Assembly (NCBI GenBank): GCA_945643635.1
Contig: CALZFC010000015.1
Coordinates: 3,941,001-4,005,000 of the forward strand
DNA from: Allodiplogaster sudhausi
Taxonomy: Eukaryota; Nematoda; Chromadorea; Rhabditida; Diplogasteridae
Direction: 5' to 3'
Length of the DNA: 64,000 nucleotides
Shown piece by piece: positions 11,701 to 24,033 of the stretch. The translations under genes were made by a program, and so were the position numbers. Within the stretch, counting starts at the first letter, position 1; each line of letters opens with the position of its first letter. Under the pieces are notes generated by a model. It did not search any database, was not told the origin of the DNA, and saw nothing but the letters and a program-made list of their open reading frames with translations.

Positions 11701-13510
11701 TACCCCTACAACATGCAGCTGTTCCCCCACGTGTTCCCCGGGCAGGATCCACGCGATTGTCCTGAGAAGATAACAAAAGAAAAGTATGTATTTACATCTT
11801 TTTGCATTAGCATGATTATTAAGTTTGTTTCGTTGACTGCTTGTTTTTCCTGATTCTCCACACCAATGTGTCATGAAATGAATTATGCATTTATCCTGCT
11901 AATTAAAAATAGTTTAGAGCGGAAGAGACGAAATGTTTCAACTGGCAGCACCCTGACAAGTATGGCCACTTTCGAGTTGCGAAGTTCACACAAATCAAAC
12001 ACCACTGGTGGTGGAAGGTTCAGTTTCTTTTTTTATTCCGTGCTGTGGAGAGTTAATTGCATATTTGGATAGATAGAAAGTCTGATTTTGGTCTGGCATA
12101 CCATTAGAGTGTAGCTGGTTCATTTGAGATGAACTACGTGTTCGATCGGATTGTGGGGCGGCACGGGCTGAATGGTTGGGTTCTGCTTCTCGAGGAGGAC
12201 CACTACGTCTCCCCGGATTTCCTTCATGTCCTCGACAAGATTGTTGAACAACGCGAAGAGTTTCTTTCTCTCTCTTTCTTTTTTCGCGTAGAGGTTCTTT
12301 CTCTTTTTTTTGTTTCATCGCAAGTAACGTTTCTTAAACTCATTCAAATTTCCTTTGACAACATTTCTGATGTAGATAAAAGCTCTTGAAAAGAATACAC
12401 ATCAATTTGTTATTTTTGTGGAGAGACGGGTAAATTGTAGGTTTTGCTCGGCGTGCGAGTTGATTTCCCTCGGTTTCTACTTGAAGTCCTACGCCACTTA
12501 CGGCACGAACATTGATCGGCTCGGAGTGCATCCCTGGTTCTCTTCCAAACACAACATGGGAATGGCTCTGCGGGCAGATACCTGGGCCAAGATCAAGAAC
12601 TGCAGCCAGGCACGGGGAATGCTATTTTAACATAGCTTCTTCTTCTCTATCATTCCAACATGAGATAATCCTTCCCTTTCCAGTTATTCTGCACGTGGGA
12701 TGACTACAACTGGGATTGGTCGTTGCTGCAAATCTCAGTGAAGTGTTTGCCTGAGCGATTTCGCGTCATCTTCACAAAGGTTCCCAACTCTTACTGCTCA
12801 TCTGGATGCTTTTTCAATAGTCTCGCCTTGTATATAAAGCTTATTGTTAGCTCCAATCCAAGAGGCTATTTCAGTAAGGAAATCTGTTAATTGACTTGGA
12901 TTGCTAATTGTCTTTTTTGTTGTTGTTATTCCGATTTCTCGAAGGATGCTTGAAAGGAAAACTGTTGCTTTGACTTGAAATAGAAATAGTTGTTTGCAGG
13001 CGCCTCGCGTGCTGCACGTGGGAGACTGCGGAGTGCACACCCATCGGTGCGGCGCTCACAACGCTGCTGCCGCTGCTGCCAAGCTCTTCGAGGAACACAA
13101 GGACAGACTCTTCCCGCAGACTCTTCGAGTCACCGAGGTCAGTTATGGAATGGAGAACATAAAGTAAACAATATTAAAGGGTAGTTGCTGTGAATGTAAT
13201 TATGAATGCTTTATAGATTTCACGTCGGACGTTGAAGCCTTCGAAGGAGAACGGAGGGTGGGGAGACAGAAGAGACCACGAGCTGTGCTTGTGGAACACT
13301 CGTCCACTGCGACCCCTGCCGGAGGGGGATAAACACCCCCGAGGGATTCCCCAGAGGGGGAGGCCAGCCAAGGGGTCGCGGTACTCGCAGATCTCCTCGC
13401 TGCCCCTGTCGAGACAGTTGGAAAGAGCTGGCAGCTGGGTGGGGTTCCTGCATCTTCGTTGGCCACTCCCGGAGCGTAGTCAGTTCTCCTCTCTTTCTCT
13501 AACTTCCTGA
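8774..13510 (+). CDS. MGAT2: Alpha-1,6-mannosyl-glycoprotein 2-beta-N-acetylglucosaminyltransferase (GlcNAc-TII)
   Basis: Golgi enzyme that adds GlcNAc to the alpha-1,6-mannose arm, committing N-glycans to complex type. Exons: 8774-8830, 9555-9674, 9819-9876, 9969-10059, 10144-10270, 11463-11606, 11686-11783, 11918-12017, 12129-12259, 12441-12609, 12684-12779, 13000-13137, 13217-13510; all phases agree, giving 540 residues. A short basic N-terminus precedes a signal anchor spanning exons 1 and 2 (VCLVFLFL), a type II topology. Family hallmarks: VIVIQVHSRLEYLR, FPGQDPRDCP, KHHWWWK, the metal-binding acidic motif LLLEEDHY (Glu287-Glu288-Asp289), WDDYNWDWS, VGDCG, and near the end NGGWGDRRDHELC. 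Introns 1 and 10 appear to have GC donors (8831, 12610). Introns 1 and 5 each contain a hAT-like miniature element. The roughly 65 residues after the conserved end are unusual and may hide a missed intron. Confidence 0.92.
8931..9516. mobile_element. hAT-like non-autonomous element, very GC-rich, in MGAT2 intron 1
   Basis: The element begins CAGGGTGGGC and ends GCCCACCCCTG, which are inverted termini. It is flanked by an identical 8-bp duplication ATTATGTC (8923-8930 and 9517-9524). The interior is dominated by GGCCCGGGCC-type motifs around an AT-rich core and has no transposase. An 8-bp target duplication with CAGGG termini is characteristic of the hAT superfamily. The Gly/Pro/Ala/Arg open frames in it come from the repeat. 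Confidence 0.9.
10942..11282. mobile_element. hAT-like miniature element (MITE) in MGAT2 intron 5
   Basis: A 341-bp element with 21-bp perfect terminal inverted repeats (10942-10962 against 11262-11282, beginning CAGGGAAGAAAAGGGTCC). It is flanked by the 8-bp duplication ATTTTATC (10934-10941 and 11283-11290). It has no coding capacity. Termini and duplication length fit hAT, but the sequence differs from the GC-rich element in intron 1, so it belongs to another family. Confidence 0.92.
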
Positions 13511-14026
13511 GGTCTTCCTTTTCTACTAGACTTATGTACTTACTAGAAGAGACAGTCCCTATCATTTTGTATTCCAAATTCAATTTGTATTCGTTAATAT
13601 TTGACCCTAATAATAAGTGAAGAATCTGCGTCTTCATTCCGCCGGTAACGTCTCTGTGCGATAACGAAGTAACTCTAGTTAATAATTAGTATATCTGAGT
13701 ATGAGAGAGCTCTTAGCTCGTATGGGCCAAGCTCTTCTTTTCTCCTTTTGTCTTACGCGTATCCATTCTCTTAACTCCGAACAGAGTCCCTCCCTTCTAC
13801 GCATAGTCCAGTCCTCTGCGGACATTCTCATTCATAATTCTCTGCCCTACATTTATGATGTAGCTGCCAATAACGAGATATTTCCTTCCATCTTCAGTCG
13901 GGTTGCAATTACAGCTTGTGATTCCAGCTTTACATGACTTTCTTTCTACAGTCTCCTTCCCTACTGCACTTTCTTTCCTCATTAAAGTCTTTGTTGCACT
14001 TTCGCTCTCCACCACGCTCTCTCTGT

Positions 14027-14070
<44 letters not shown>

Positions 14071-14826
14071 ATTCACCTCAGCACCCTCTCGTTCTCTCTA
14101 TCTCGAAATTCTCTCTTTTTGAAGTAAACACATTTTGAATGCGGTTCTTGGTGACCTATTCTACGGTGAATTCGAAATGAATATATGCTCACATTAAATT
14201 AGGGTATGTGCAGTTCGTCCATCATAATCTTATGGCGAGATCCTCGTTATTTTGCTCTCATCAACGTACGATGCCCCAATAGCACAATCTCAACACTCTT
14301 TCATATCGGTTGTTGCCGAATTCCGTCTAATTGTGAACATTGTAGGGCCAGTCCGGCAGTTTTGTATTTTTTTACTTCAGTTTTAGTAATCTCAAAGATA
14401 ATTATTCGTTGGTTGTTTTTTAAGTAAGCCTTCTTTCTTCTCGTTTTGAGCCCGCAATATATTGGTAAATCTGAGAAATTGTAGCGGACCGAATGATGCA
14501 TCCTTGAATTGAATCTTACCAGAAAGATGGTTAGATATCTATTTATCTCAACGTTTGCGGTGCATCTGATATCTTATTCATGATAAATTTAACAGTGCTT
14601 GAGTCCGTTTGTAAATAAAGGAACTTACTTTTTTGTGGTGGAGAACGTTAATTGTTCAATTTTTTTCATAGTGGTGTATTAGAGTATAAATCGGGTATTA
14701 AATTTGGATGAATGAATTTGCATATTTTGCTATTTCTGCATAACATCTGTTTACTGATGAAATGATTTGAGAGCCTGAAGGACATCGTTGTAATGTGGGA
14801 TTAAAAAAGATGAAGAGTAGCTACGG
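13511..14826. other. Spacer between MGAT2 and a minus-strand GPCR gene
   Basis: About 1.3 kb between convergent genes (MGAT2 on plus, GPCR on minus), so both 3' ends face it. It contains a CT microsatellite at about 14031-14070 and AT-rich sequence; I see no exon. Confidence 0.5.
14031..14070. repeat. (CT)n microsatellite
   Basis: About 20 CT units, nearly pure, between the MGAT2 gene and the downstream GPCR gene. Confidence 0.85.
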
Positions 14827-16737
14827 TTAGTTGTTGTGCTTGCCCTGCTTTGCTCTGTAGCGGATGGCAGGTTCTGCCTCCACGGCAGTTCTTGCTGATC
14901 TCTTCATTCTGAAAGAATGAATGCAGACTGACATTCCAATGTGTTCCACTGTAAACTTATAAAACATTTTCCTCTACTGTTGCCCGAAAAGGACTGCTGA
15001 ACTGTCTTACGGTATATAATGACGAATGGCTCTTCTGAAGGAGTGGACGCTGCCGCAGACGACGAGAGGAACAGTGACGGGGAAGAGAGAGGAGAGGGGG
15101 AGCAGGGCAAAGGCCAGGAGGGACAACTCCAGGCGCAGCAAATAGCACGTGTACAGCATGAGGTAGGGCATGTGGATTGTCACCAGGGGGAATGACATCT
15201 GAGAATTCAGAGTTAACACGTGTAGATTAGATTAGTACCGTGGCATAATGATTTAATTTACCAGTAGTTATGTTAAAAGGTATACTCTTTAGTATCAAAA
15301 TTGAACCTCAAGTATCAATGAGTAGAACATCTGCTTGTGGAGACTCTCCTTGAGAGAATGCTCACGGATGCAGAGCCAAATACGCCACGCACACAGCAAA
15401 GCCACTGCAGTCGCCGCGATGAGAATCACAAAGTCAATAACCACCTTTTAATGGAAATATCGCAAGATTTTTAACCATCTTGTCATATCATATCCTTAAA
15501 GTTGGACATGGAACCTTGAGCTCAAAGTAGATGGGAAACCAGGAAGCTGAAGAAATTTCATTCTGCAAGCGATATGATATGCATCGACGAATTTATGATC
15601 GTGTTATGCTCACATTTTTTTGTTGGCAGAATGTTCTGAATTCGAACAAGAACTCTCATGGCCCGAGAGTGTAATGACTCGTTCTTAAGTCCTGTACAAA
15701 CTAACGAACACCGTAAACGTTGCCAAGAATGAATGAAGCGGCAGGCAGCCGCTGCTTAATGTGTTCCCAGTAGGATAAGCAATGGGCTGCCCAGACAACT
15801 GCAAGACTTCTTCTGTGTGCGCTCTAGTCTTTGAGCTTTTTGTTCTTTCAAGATATTCGAATTTACACACAAGACTGTTTTTATATGCATTTATAATTAG
15901 CCTTAGTGCAAAGCCGGGAACCTTGTGGTTGTTGGTAGGGAAAGCACTCCGCCCAGCGTTGCTCGATGGGGTAGAATCCGACGACTACATTGATAAGGAG
16001 AACTACAATGATAAGTGTGGTCGGCAGGGGAATCGCGACGTGTAGAGCCAGCGAGCGTTCTTTAGATCTACGGCGCAAGAATTCTCACATCTGTTTGGAT
16101 GAGTAAAGTTAAAGAACGGCAGATGCGCAGACCTCACAATGACAAGATAGCGGAAGATCATTTGAGCACAGAGCAGAACGGGCTCCTGTCGATGGATGAA
16201 CAGATTAGCTAAGAGTGCTGTGGAAGTCAACCAATCAGGCCGAGAGGATAACAGAGGAGTGGCCTCTGTGAAGACCGTTCCCTCCTCGATATGGAAAATC
16301 TCAATATATTTGGGTTTTTTTTGTAAAATATCCATATATCCATATATGTATGCTTTCAAAATTATGTTATTGGGTCAAACAAACTGGTCTGTAGATGCAG
16401 AGAATCAGGGACAGGAGGATGTTGCTGGCCGCCTGGTAGAGTAGAAATCCGCGGTAAGCTGCGTCCATTCCTGCAGGAGAGTGGAGAAGCACACAAAAGA
16501 CCAGCAGAAGATTGAAGAGTAGAGAGAAGAATCCAACCAGGAGAAGAGGCCAGCCAAGCAGCCTGACCACCTATTGAATTTTGAAGGTTTAGCGATCAAA
16601 GCGAGGATTAACAAGGCATAATTAAAAGTGTACCAGTTACTTTTGCTCTGGATTTTCTATGAACACTGCATAAAAGTGTAGTTTTATAGCTCTTATTTTC
16701 TCACACGTACTGTTTCATGTTCAGCAGCAGAAATCAT
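14827..16737 (-). CDS. Seven-transmembrane chemoreceptor-like protein (nematode Str/Srd/Srh type)
   Basis: Putative sensory GPCR of the plasma membrane or cilium. Exons in transcription order: 16705-16737, 16385-16570, 16133-16299, 15922-16067, 15515-15546, 15307-15444, 15011-15198, 14827-14908, giving 323 residues with consistent phases. TM1 is LLLVGFFSLLFNLLLVFCVL, followed by SPAGMDAAYRGFLLYQ, resembling the loop after TM1 in nematode chemoreceptors. Later hydrophobic segments include TTLIIVVLLINVVVGF, IDFVILIAATAVALLCAW and LLAFALLPLSSLFPVTVPL. The protein ends in a basic tail. There is no DRY motif, as expected for these divergent receptors. The starts of exons 3 and 5 are my best phase-consistent choices and are less certain. 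All donors used are GT. A minus-strand receptor of a different class lies just upstream. Confidence 0.72.
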
Positions 16738-17809
16738 CCTCTAGAAGCGTTTCACGAGGTCTCCTGAAGTTCATCATTTCCAAAATGCACATTTATATTG
16801 TGTGAGTGAATTGAAAATTCATACGGTCGAAAATATATTGCGGATTCAATAGCTATTGCTTTAGAGCTATCGAACATAGAATTTTATCTGGCATAAAAAG
16901 AAAAAAATTATGACATGTAAAAGTTACCTAATGGCGAAATGCAACTCCGCACCTTAGCCGAAGCTCAACAGGCTTCATTCCTTCTTTATCTTCTAGTTTC
17001 ATTCACCTCACAAATCTCATTTCCCATGTGACAAATCTATTTGATATCTCTCCAATACGAGCACTTACTCTCTCATTCCCTTACTCTCTCTCGCGGTCGC
17101 ACTTTCCACGGCGGCCTTATGAGCGACGATTGAATTGTCTCGCAATGCTGGCAATCACTTTACATGTTTTGATTGCTACGATTAGTACTATTGTTGATCA
17201 AGCATGTGTGCAGGCCATGAATGAGTGTACATATGTATGTATTGAATGCGAATAAATCTAAAGGAAATAGCATACCCGATCGATGAAGGTCAAACGAAAA
17301 GCGTCAAGTGAGTGGTGAGAGTAAAAAAAACTGGGAAAAAATTGCACAAGTACCAGAACTCTTCAAGACGATGAGATCATTGGTTTTTTAATGTCATAAG
17401 TCGTTTGGAAATAAAATAAAACAAAACACGTCCACCAGATCCCTTTAATGTGGGAGAATCTATATAATGGCAATCTGGGAGTGACGGCGGAAGGACATGC
17501 GAGAGGACATGGCAGGCACGGCCAGAAGGAAAGGAGAGTTTGGCAGGGCCTCAGTCGGAGTTGGCGGAGAGCACTCGCACGAGTGTCTCAACACTCACTT
17601 ATCTACCTTACAGTATCGAAGATACTAGGAGAGACAGAAGAGAGATGTGAGGAGAGAGAAATCAGAGCGGAAAGTAACCTCCTTCTATCGTCATTGTCTG
17701 CTTGCACAGCGAGAATGAGGGAAAGGAAGGGGTTATCACGTCTCTCCGACCTCCGCCTCGTTGAGGGAGGAGCCACGTCCTATAGCCATTTATATATATA
17801 TATTTTTTT
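16738..17809. other. Spacer between the two minus-strand GPCR genes
   Basis: About 1.07 kb, AT-rich, with no exon seen. It should contain the promoter of the chemoreceptor-like gene, whose ATG is at 16737, and the 3' region of the rhodopsin-type gene. Confidence 0.5.
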
Positions 17810-18967
17810 TTAAATTATGCTGGAATATCGTATTGTAAATTCTTGAAATTCCTCCTTTAATTCAGATGAATGTACCTTTGCTTTTTCGATGCATTCCTCG
17901 CCGAAAAGAAGAACGGCAAATTGTTGGCGAATCTATAACAAATTTGATTGGTCAAAAATTCTGACAAATATAGTTGGGGGGAATGAGTGGGGAGCACCTC
18001 AGTGTTAGAAGCGAAGTGAAGAGGACACCGAATGGCGTTTCCAACCACAGTTAACACCGAGGCCAGATCGGCTGCCAGACGGTAAGCAATTGGGTGGCGG
18101 TTGTGCAGTTCAACTGCAAGTCATTCGAAACAATCCAAGGAATTCAGAGAACGTTTTATTATTGAATAATAAGGATTCTGCCAGAACCGACATCCAACAG
18201 CGAACTCGGCAATTGTGAGGACGAGATGGAGGGAGTTCGAAATGAGATAAGCAGTAATAATCGCCAGCAGAGTGTTCGTGGCTGAGCGGAGATTCCGACG
18301 GCGGAGTCGCATTACGTCGTGGCCCATTGTCAACTCCGTTATCAGCGAACGGAGTTGCTGAGAGAACAGGAGAGTAATGATTAGACAGAAAGACGTATAT
18401 TGAGATACAGTAGAGAGGGAGAGAGAAGGAGAGCGAGATATAGAGAAAGAGAGAGAGAGAGAAAGAGAAAGATACCGATAAAGAAGGATAAAGTGTGGAG
18501 GAAAAGAATAGTGGAAGTCCAGAAAACAAGTAAATCTGTGAAGTCGACTAAAATGCATGCATTTGTGTGTTTTTCTCCCCTTTCAGTTCTGTCTCTTTTC
18601 TATAAGACAACAACGGCGAATGGGGAAGAGGAAGTTGTAGTAGTTTTTTTTTAATTAAATAAGATGTTCTTGGCATCTTTGCAGTCTGCATTATTCAGAG
18701 AAGGAAGCAATCGGCGGAAATGCTTCAGTACACGTGCATATAGAGAGGAAGGAAGGGGTTTAAGGGGTAGTTCAAACAATAGGAGAGAGTGAGGAGAGAT
18801 GAGAGAGCGAGAGAACAAAACGGAAGAAAATGCAAAGGCATGGAACAAGAGACGAAAGGTCGATAGTAGGAGGGAAGTCTGAGTGGAAGTCAACGTGATT
18901 GTTAAAGAAAGATTAGCGACGAAGAGAGAGCAATGGAGACAGAGAGGGAGAGTAAGAGAGTCAGAAA

Positions 18968-19005
<38 letters not shown>

Positions 19006-19991
19006 AGAGAAAGTAGGAGGAGGGGGAGGGAAGAAGGAGAACCAGGAAGCTTTCTCCCTGCTTTCAAAGATGGCCACTCACCATTATGAGCCGAAAGGGG
19101 AAACAGCAGATTAGCAAGGAGAAAGATGAGAGGGAAGTCAAAGAGAGGATACTCCGATCCTAACCTGGACGTGTTGACGGCGAAGCATGAAGACAATGCC
19201 GCCATTCAGGCCGACCAGGGTCAGAAAGGGCACTCCGATCGATGCCGTGCCTGCACATCAGAATAGAAGGTTACGGTAAGATGGAAAATGAGTACAGTAT
19301 TGTGTCTGACTGAGAATGCTAAGAGCCCGAGAGTAGTGCAGGGGGTCGTCTCCACCAGCCGTGCGAGTGCCGACGGCGAACATTCTCAGTGGATCCGTGC
19401 AGTTTGGCCGTTCGATCAACACTACTTCCTGGAAATGAGATTCTTGGTCAACTTCCATTCTAATTATGGCTTATATAGGAAAGAATATTTGATGTCAGAA
19501 CCTCCAAGTTACATGCTCATGCTTTTCCATATTTATCTAGGGGCTTTGTTGGCTGTGTCCTGAAGTGAACATGTCTGGACTGCCCGCTGGGCCGGGAAGA
19601 ACAGTCCCTCCATTCTACTCTCTGGCTGGCCTTTGTCTTTCTCCCATCACTTTTTCACTCTCTTCAAGTGTGCCGGGTGCAGACGGGTCATGACTGTGCT
19701 TCAGGGTATGGAGACCGCTCTCTCTTCCCCTCATTCCCATCCTCCCCCTCTCACTCTCCCATTCTCCCTTTATGCCACTTTCACCCTCTCTTACTCTCCC
19801 AGTTCCTTACTACTTCTTCTTCACTCTATCGTTTACTACTTCGTTTCTACGGTATTTTCCAATTTCACTATTCGTCGCATACTCATCCCTCTTTCTCTCC
19901 TCCTCTTTCTATCTTTCTCTCGCTATGGTTCTCTTCTCTCTCTCTCTTTCTCTCTCTCTCCCTATCTCTCTCTTTTTCTCTCTTTCTCTCC

Positions 19992-20036
<45 letters not shown>

Positions 20037-23000
20037 ACAATGCCTGGTGGCAAGGGAATAAACACGCAACGATACACTGACAAAGCCGGTCGCAGCGGCA
20101 CATAAATGCCTAATGAGAACGAGAAGCTGGCTGCTGGGATTTCTCCTCTTCTCCTTATTCTTACTAGTTTAGCGGGAGACTAAGTAAGGAGTCTCTCCTT
20201 TCTCAGACTTCGTTCTCTTTTTAGACATCTCTGCTCGGCTGATTGAAACAAAAGCAGCCATGAAATTGGACCGCTTTCAGTGACAACTAAATGAAAACAT
20301 TTTCTAACGGATCCTGAAGAATAAATCATTTTAAGGACTGTGTGAAGAAGAGTATTCTCAGATCTTTACAGCAAAGAAGAGAAGAGAAAAAAACCAGAGT
20401 GGTGAGCTTGAGGAGGACAGCTGCGACAACGACCACGCAGAGAACTGTCCAGCGGGTGCGGCTCTCGAAGCCAGTGAAGGTCCAGTGCTTCGTCATGGAG
20501 TACCTACAAGATTAATATTCTCAACAAATAATACGGACGCATCCCAAACAGCAAAAACCGTTCTATGGAAGCGACGATGAGACAGAAGACTGAGGCCATC
20601 TTGGAAATCTGGCCAGTGAAGAAGAGCAATGGCATCCACTGCAGCCACGTGGACAGAAGAGCCTCCCTCGCGGTGAACTCCGCGTACAACGGGGTTGCCT
20701 AGTATTCAGAATATGTACATGCATTCAAATCCATTCGCAACTATCGGAAAAATATAGCGGATGAGTTTAGATAAAATTAGCCAACCATGAGGAGGATGAA
20801 GATTGCATCGAGCAAAGTGTCGAAGAGGGCAACGAAGCCGAGAAAGAAGAACGGCGAATGCCTGCAATCCTTCATTCCTTAATTATATATTTCATTGTTA
20901 CTTGCATAAAGAAAGATTCCTTATTTCCGATTAAAAAATACATCATTAATTTTATTTAGTTGACAATGCCAGTTAACGTAGTCTTTTGATAGACTTGTAC
21001 ATTTTGTCTGTATTCATACATATATGCATGTAAATAAGTATGCATGTATGTATAAATGCATCTCCTTCTTATGCCTGTTTGGACGCGGTGAAAACTCGGC
21101 CTTCTTGCCGTAAACAGCCAATAAATAATATGACGGAATATTAGGAAGAATGCACATGTGTGACTGAGCTGTTTTGCCAAGCCCCTTTTCTGGCGGTTTA
21201 ATCGTCTGCCAGTTCTCTCCGCGTGCAAACACGCGAACACATCCAACCATCTCCAGAATAAATGAGAGTGTCCAGTTAGGAGTGCTTATAAGAGATCTAC
21301 CAAGAGAGAAACGAACTGTGAGAACTAAAGAGAGCTCCAGACAGGCCGAAGGATAAAAGAAACAAACAGATGGAGAGTGGGCTAGTGAGAGTGAAGGAGT
21401 CCCCATTTAGTAAGCTAAAGAGAATCTTTTTGTCTTATGTCCGTTTTCCATGTTATTTTTTTGCTTTATAATGATAGTTTGCTTGTTGCTTCTAGAACTA
21501 CACACTGCGTCAACTCTTGTTCTTACAACTGTTAGCAAGCGGTATTTTCTTCAGAATTCGTAAGACATTCAAAAAGGAGAACAAAGTACATAATGGGAAT
21601 GGAGATAGGCAGAGGAAGACGGACAGGCGAGGGAGAGGCAGAGGCAGAGGGAGATGCAGAGGGAGTGGCAGAGGGAGAAGGAGAGAGTTCGCAAGAAAGA
21701 GGAGGGGGGACTTCCGGGTGTTCGGTTGTCTTACAAACGGTCTTGTCTTCAGCAAGTGGTCTATGTTCAATAAGAAGAAAAGTTCTCTCGTGTGAACCTG
21801 AAACTGAACCAGCCAAATCTCGTTAAATCTTACAACAAGAGAGATAGTGGAGAGAGTGAGAGAGAGAGAGAGAGTGAGAGAGAGAGTGAGAGAGAAGATG
21901 TTAGGGACCGAGAAAGATGTTTGATGTTCCTTAGTTCCTATCACCGGATAGTCCCTATCTTGGAATGCAGAATATTCAGATGCACGGTGCTTAATCATGC
22001 TGTCAGGGAGTCCTGAACGTTCAACGCCTTTTTTCATAGCTGAATCCATCGATGATAAGTTATTGGCTAATCGGAGGAAAGCTGAGACGTCGACATTTCT
22101 TTCCTGTCTAATTCGATGTCCTTGGAATGGTCATAACTTCACTGCCTCTGCAATGCAGGCTGTGCAAGTTGAGACTGACTGCCTTCTCTTCATTCTCTAG
22201 CACGATACGTCTCTCTACTGTCTTTTCGAACTAGAAACTCAAGTTGCAAATGCAAATACACCTTTTCAGTTACGTACATACATATGTATGTAGTTCTAAT
22301 CAGAAAATGCCAGAGGCAATATAATGACTACAAAGAAGAAAGGGAGAAAAGGGAGATTCTAGTGCTAGACACGATACTAGAATTGCATTATCGAGTAAGC
22401 AAATACGGCATTCGCTTCCGTGAAGGGCGCCAGGCACCTGGGATGTCTAGATAAGAGAGTAACGAGAGAGAGAGAGAAAGAGAGAGAGAGAGATAGAGAG
22501 ATAGAGAGAGCGGTAGGGAGGGAGAGAAGGGAGATGAGATAGTGATAGAGATAGAACGAGAGACAAAAAACAAGAGTAGTGGATCTACATGTTTCATGCC
22601 GCATATACATACGTATAACGAATATCAGAGGATGGAGAACATGATAGGCAAAGAGTTGTGGTCAAGCAATTGGAAGAGAGTTTCTTCTCACGACGAGGAG
22701 ATAGCATAAAGTGTAATTGAAAACAAGGAAAGGTTATGGAAAGGGCGACAGCGAATGTTTTCAGCTCATAACCATACCGAATATGCAAATTCATCAATGG
22801 GGAAAGTCCGAGCATCTGGTTACATGCAAAATAGAAGTGTGAAGAGCATGAAGGAGAGGAGAGCTTCGTGCAAGCTGGGATAGTGTGAGGGGCAAGAAGA
22901 GAGAGAGAAGAGAAGGATTGAGAGAGAAGATAAGGATTGAGAGAGACGAGAGAAAAGAGAGATAAGAGTGGGATTGAGAGAGAAGTGAGAGAAGAGAGGG

Positions 23001-24009
23001 ATTGAGAGAGAATTCAGAAGATTAGAAGATTGAGAGAGAGATCCCCTCCCGACATAGCTGAGTCCGCTGATCATTCTTCAATCACATTTTTGAGCGGGTA
23101 CTTGACTTTCTCGAATTGCTCGGCCCTTGCCGAAGAGGCATCTCAGACGAGACAGCACGAGCAGGCCAATGCACAATTCCACCCTTGGAACACCTTCGAA
23201 CAACTAGTGGGGCGTGGCTAAAAGAGGCCCTCGATAAGTAAGCAAATACGTTTACCCTATGGCAACTCCGTATTACAACTAAATGTAGCGCCAGGTAAGA
23301 ACTTGTTTGCGAAAATAAATTTTATTGAGCAGATGATGCTGTGGACGTAGTGTCAGAAGTGCGTGGGGATCCTGTGGGTCCAGTGCCACCAGTCAAAATC
23401 TTTTTTTTTACAAGAAAAGCTTAATACGGATTGTACAACGGATTGGATTTATGCATAATATTACAGAATTGGTGACCTGTTATGGATTTATTCCTTTGGA
23501 GATCAAAGTGGGAAATTCCGTATTCTAAATCCGTTATCGGTAACGGACATGTTTCTGGGTGTGTTTCCAGCGGAAGAAAGAAAGAAACAAGAGAGAAATT
23601 CGAGATGGTTTTTTCACAATCGGCGGACTAGATAAGAAGTGGACGAATAGTCGTAAAATAGCATTGCCAAGACAGTGAAAACGGTCGCTGTAGATAAATA
23701 ATATACGATTATGAATGAAGTGAAGTAAGTATGTACTAGGTAAAAATATGATGCCTGTAATGAAGACGAGTGAGAAAGAGTGCAGCAAGAAGAGCATTCG
23801 ACACCATTCCAAAGAGAGCGAAGAGGCTGCCGACCACGGACACCTGTCAAATATATTATTATTTTATTATTATTGCGCTGAAAATTCAGCAGATTATGAT
23901 GTACTTTGAATTGAACAATAAGGCATAGTTGGAAAGGCATCCGTACCAGAACGAATCTGGCAGGGAGCAGAGCCTGCGTTGCCTCTTCAGAAGCATGGAG
24001 AGTACACAT
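17810..24009 (-). CDS. Rhodopsin-family GPCR, possible neuropeptide (FMRFamide-like) receptor
   Basis: Plasma-membrane receptor; the ligand is unknown. Exons in transcription order: 23947-24009, 23755-23843, 20786-20861, 20559-20698, 20395-20503, 19296-19428, 19165-19250, 18192-18357, 17998-18113, 17810-17932, giving 366 residues with all phases consistent. TM1 is SLFALFGMVSNALLAALFL, then LHYRHSPFFFLGFVALFDT. TM3 ends VFCLIVASIERY, an ERY in place of DRY. The second extracellular loop carries Cys residues. TM6 follows a long basic loop (RLRRRNLRSATNTLLAIITA), and after TM7 comes helix 8 (SNTEIRQQF). The pattern recalls nematode FMRFamide/peptide receptors, but I cannot assign a subfamily. 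Intron 2 (23754-20862) is 2.9 kb, purine-repeat-rich, and appears to use a GC donor (CAG|GCATCA). A minisatellite abuts the start codon. Confidence 0.75.
18971..19001. repeat. (GA)n microsatellite inside a GPCR intron
   Basis: About 15 uninterrupted GA units in the intron between 18358 and 19164. The surrounding intron is also purine-rich on the plus strand. Confidence 0.85.
19934..20035. repeat. (CT)n tract inside a GPCR intron
   Basis: About 100 bp of CT dinucleotides with TTT interruptions, within the intron from 19429 to 20394 of the rhodopsin-type receptor gene. Overlapping Ser/Leu-rich open frames are artefacts. Confidence 0.85.
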
Positions 24010-24033
24010 GGCGAGGAGGGGCTGGTAGATCAC

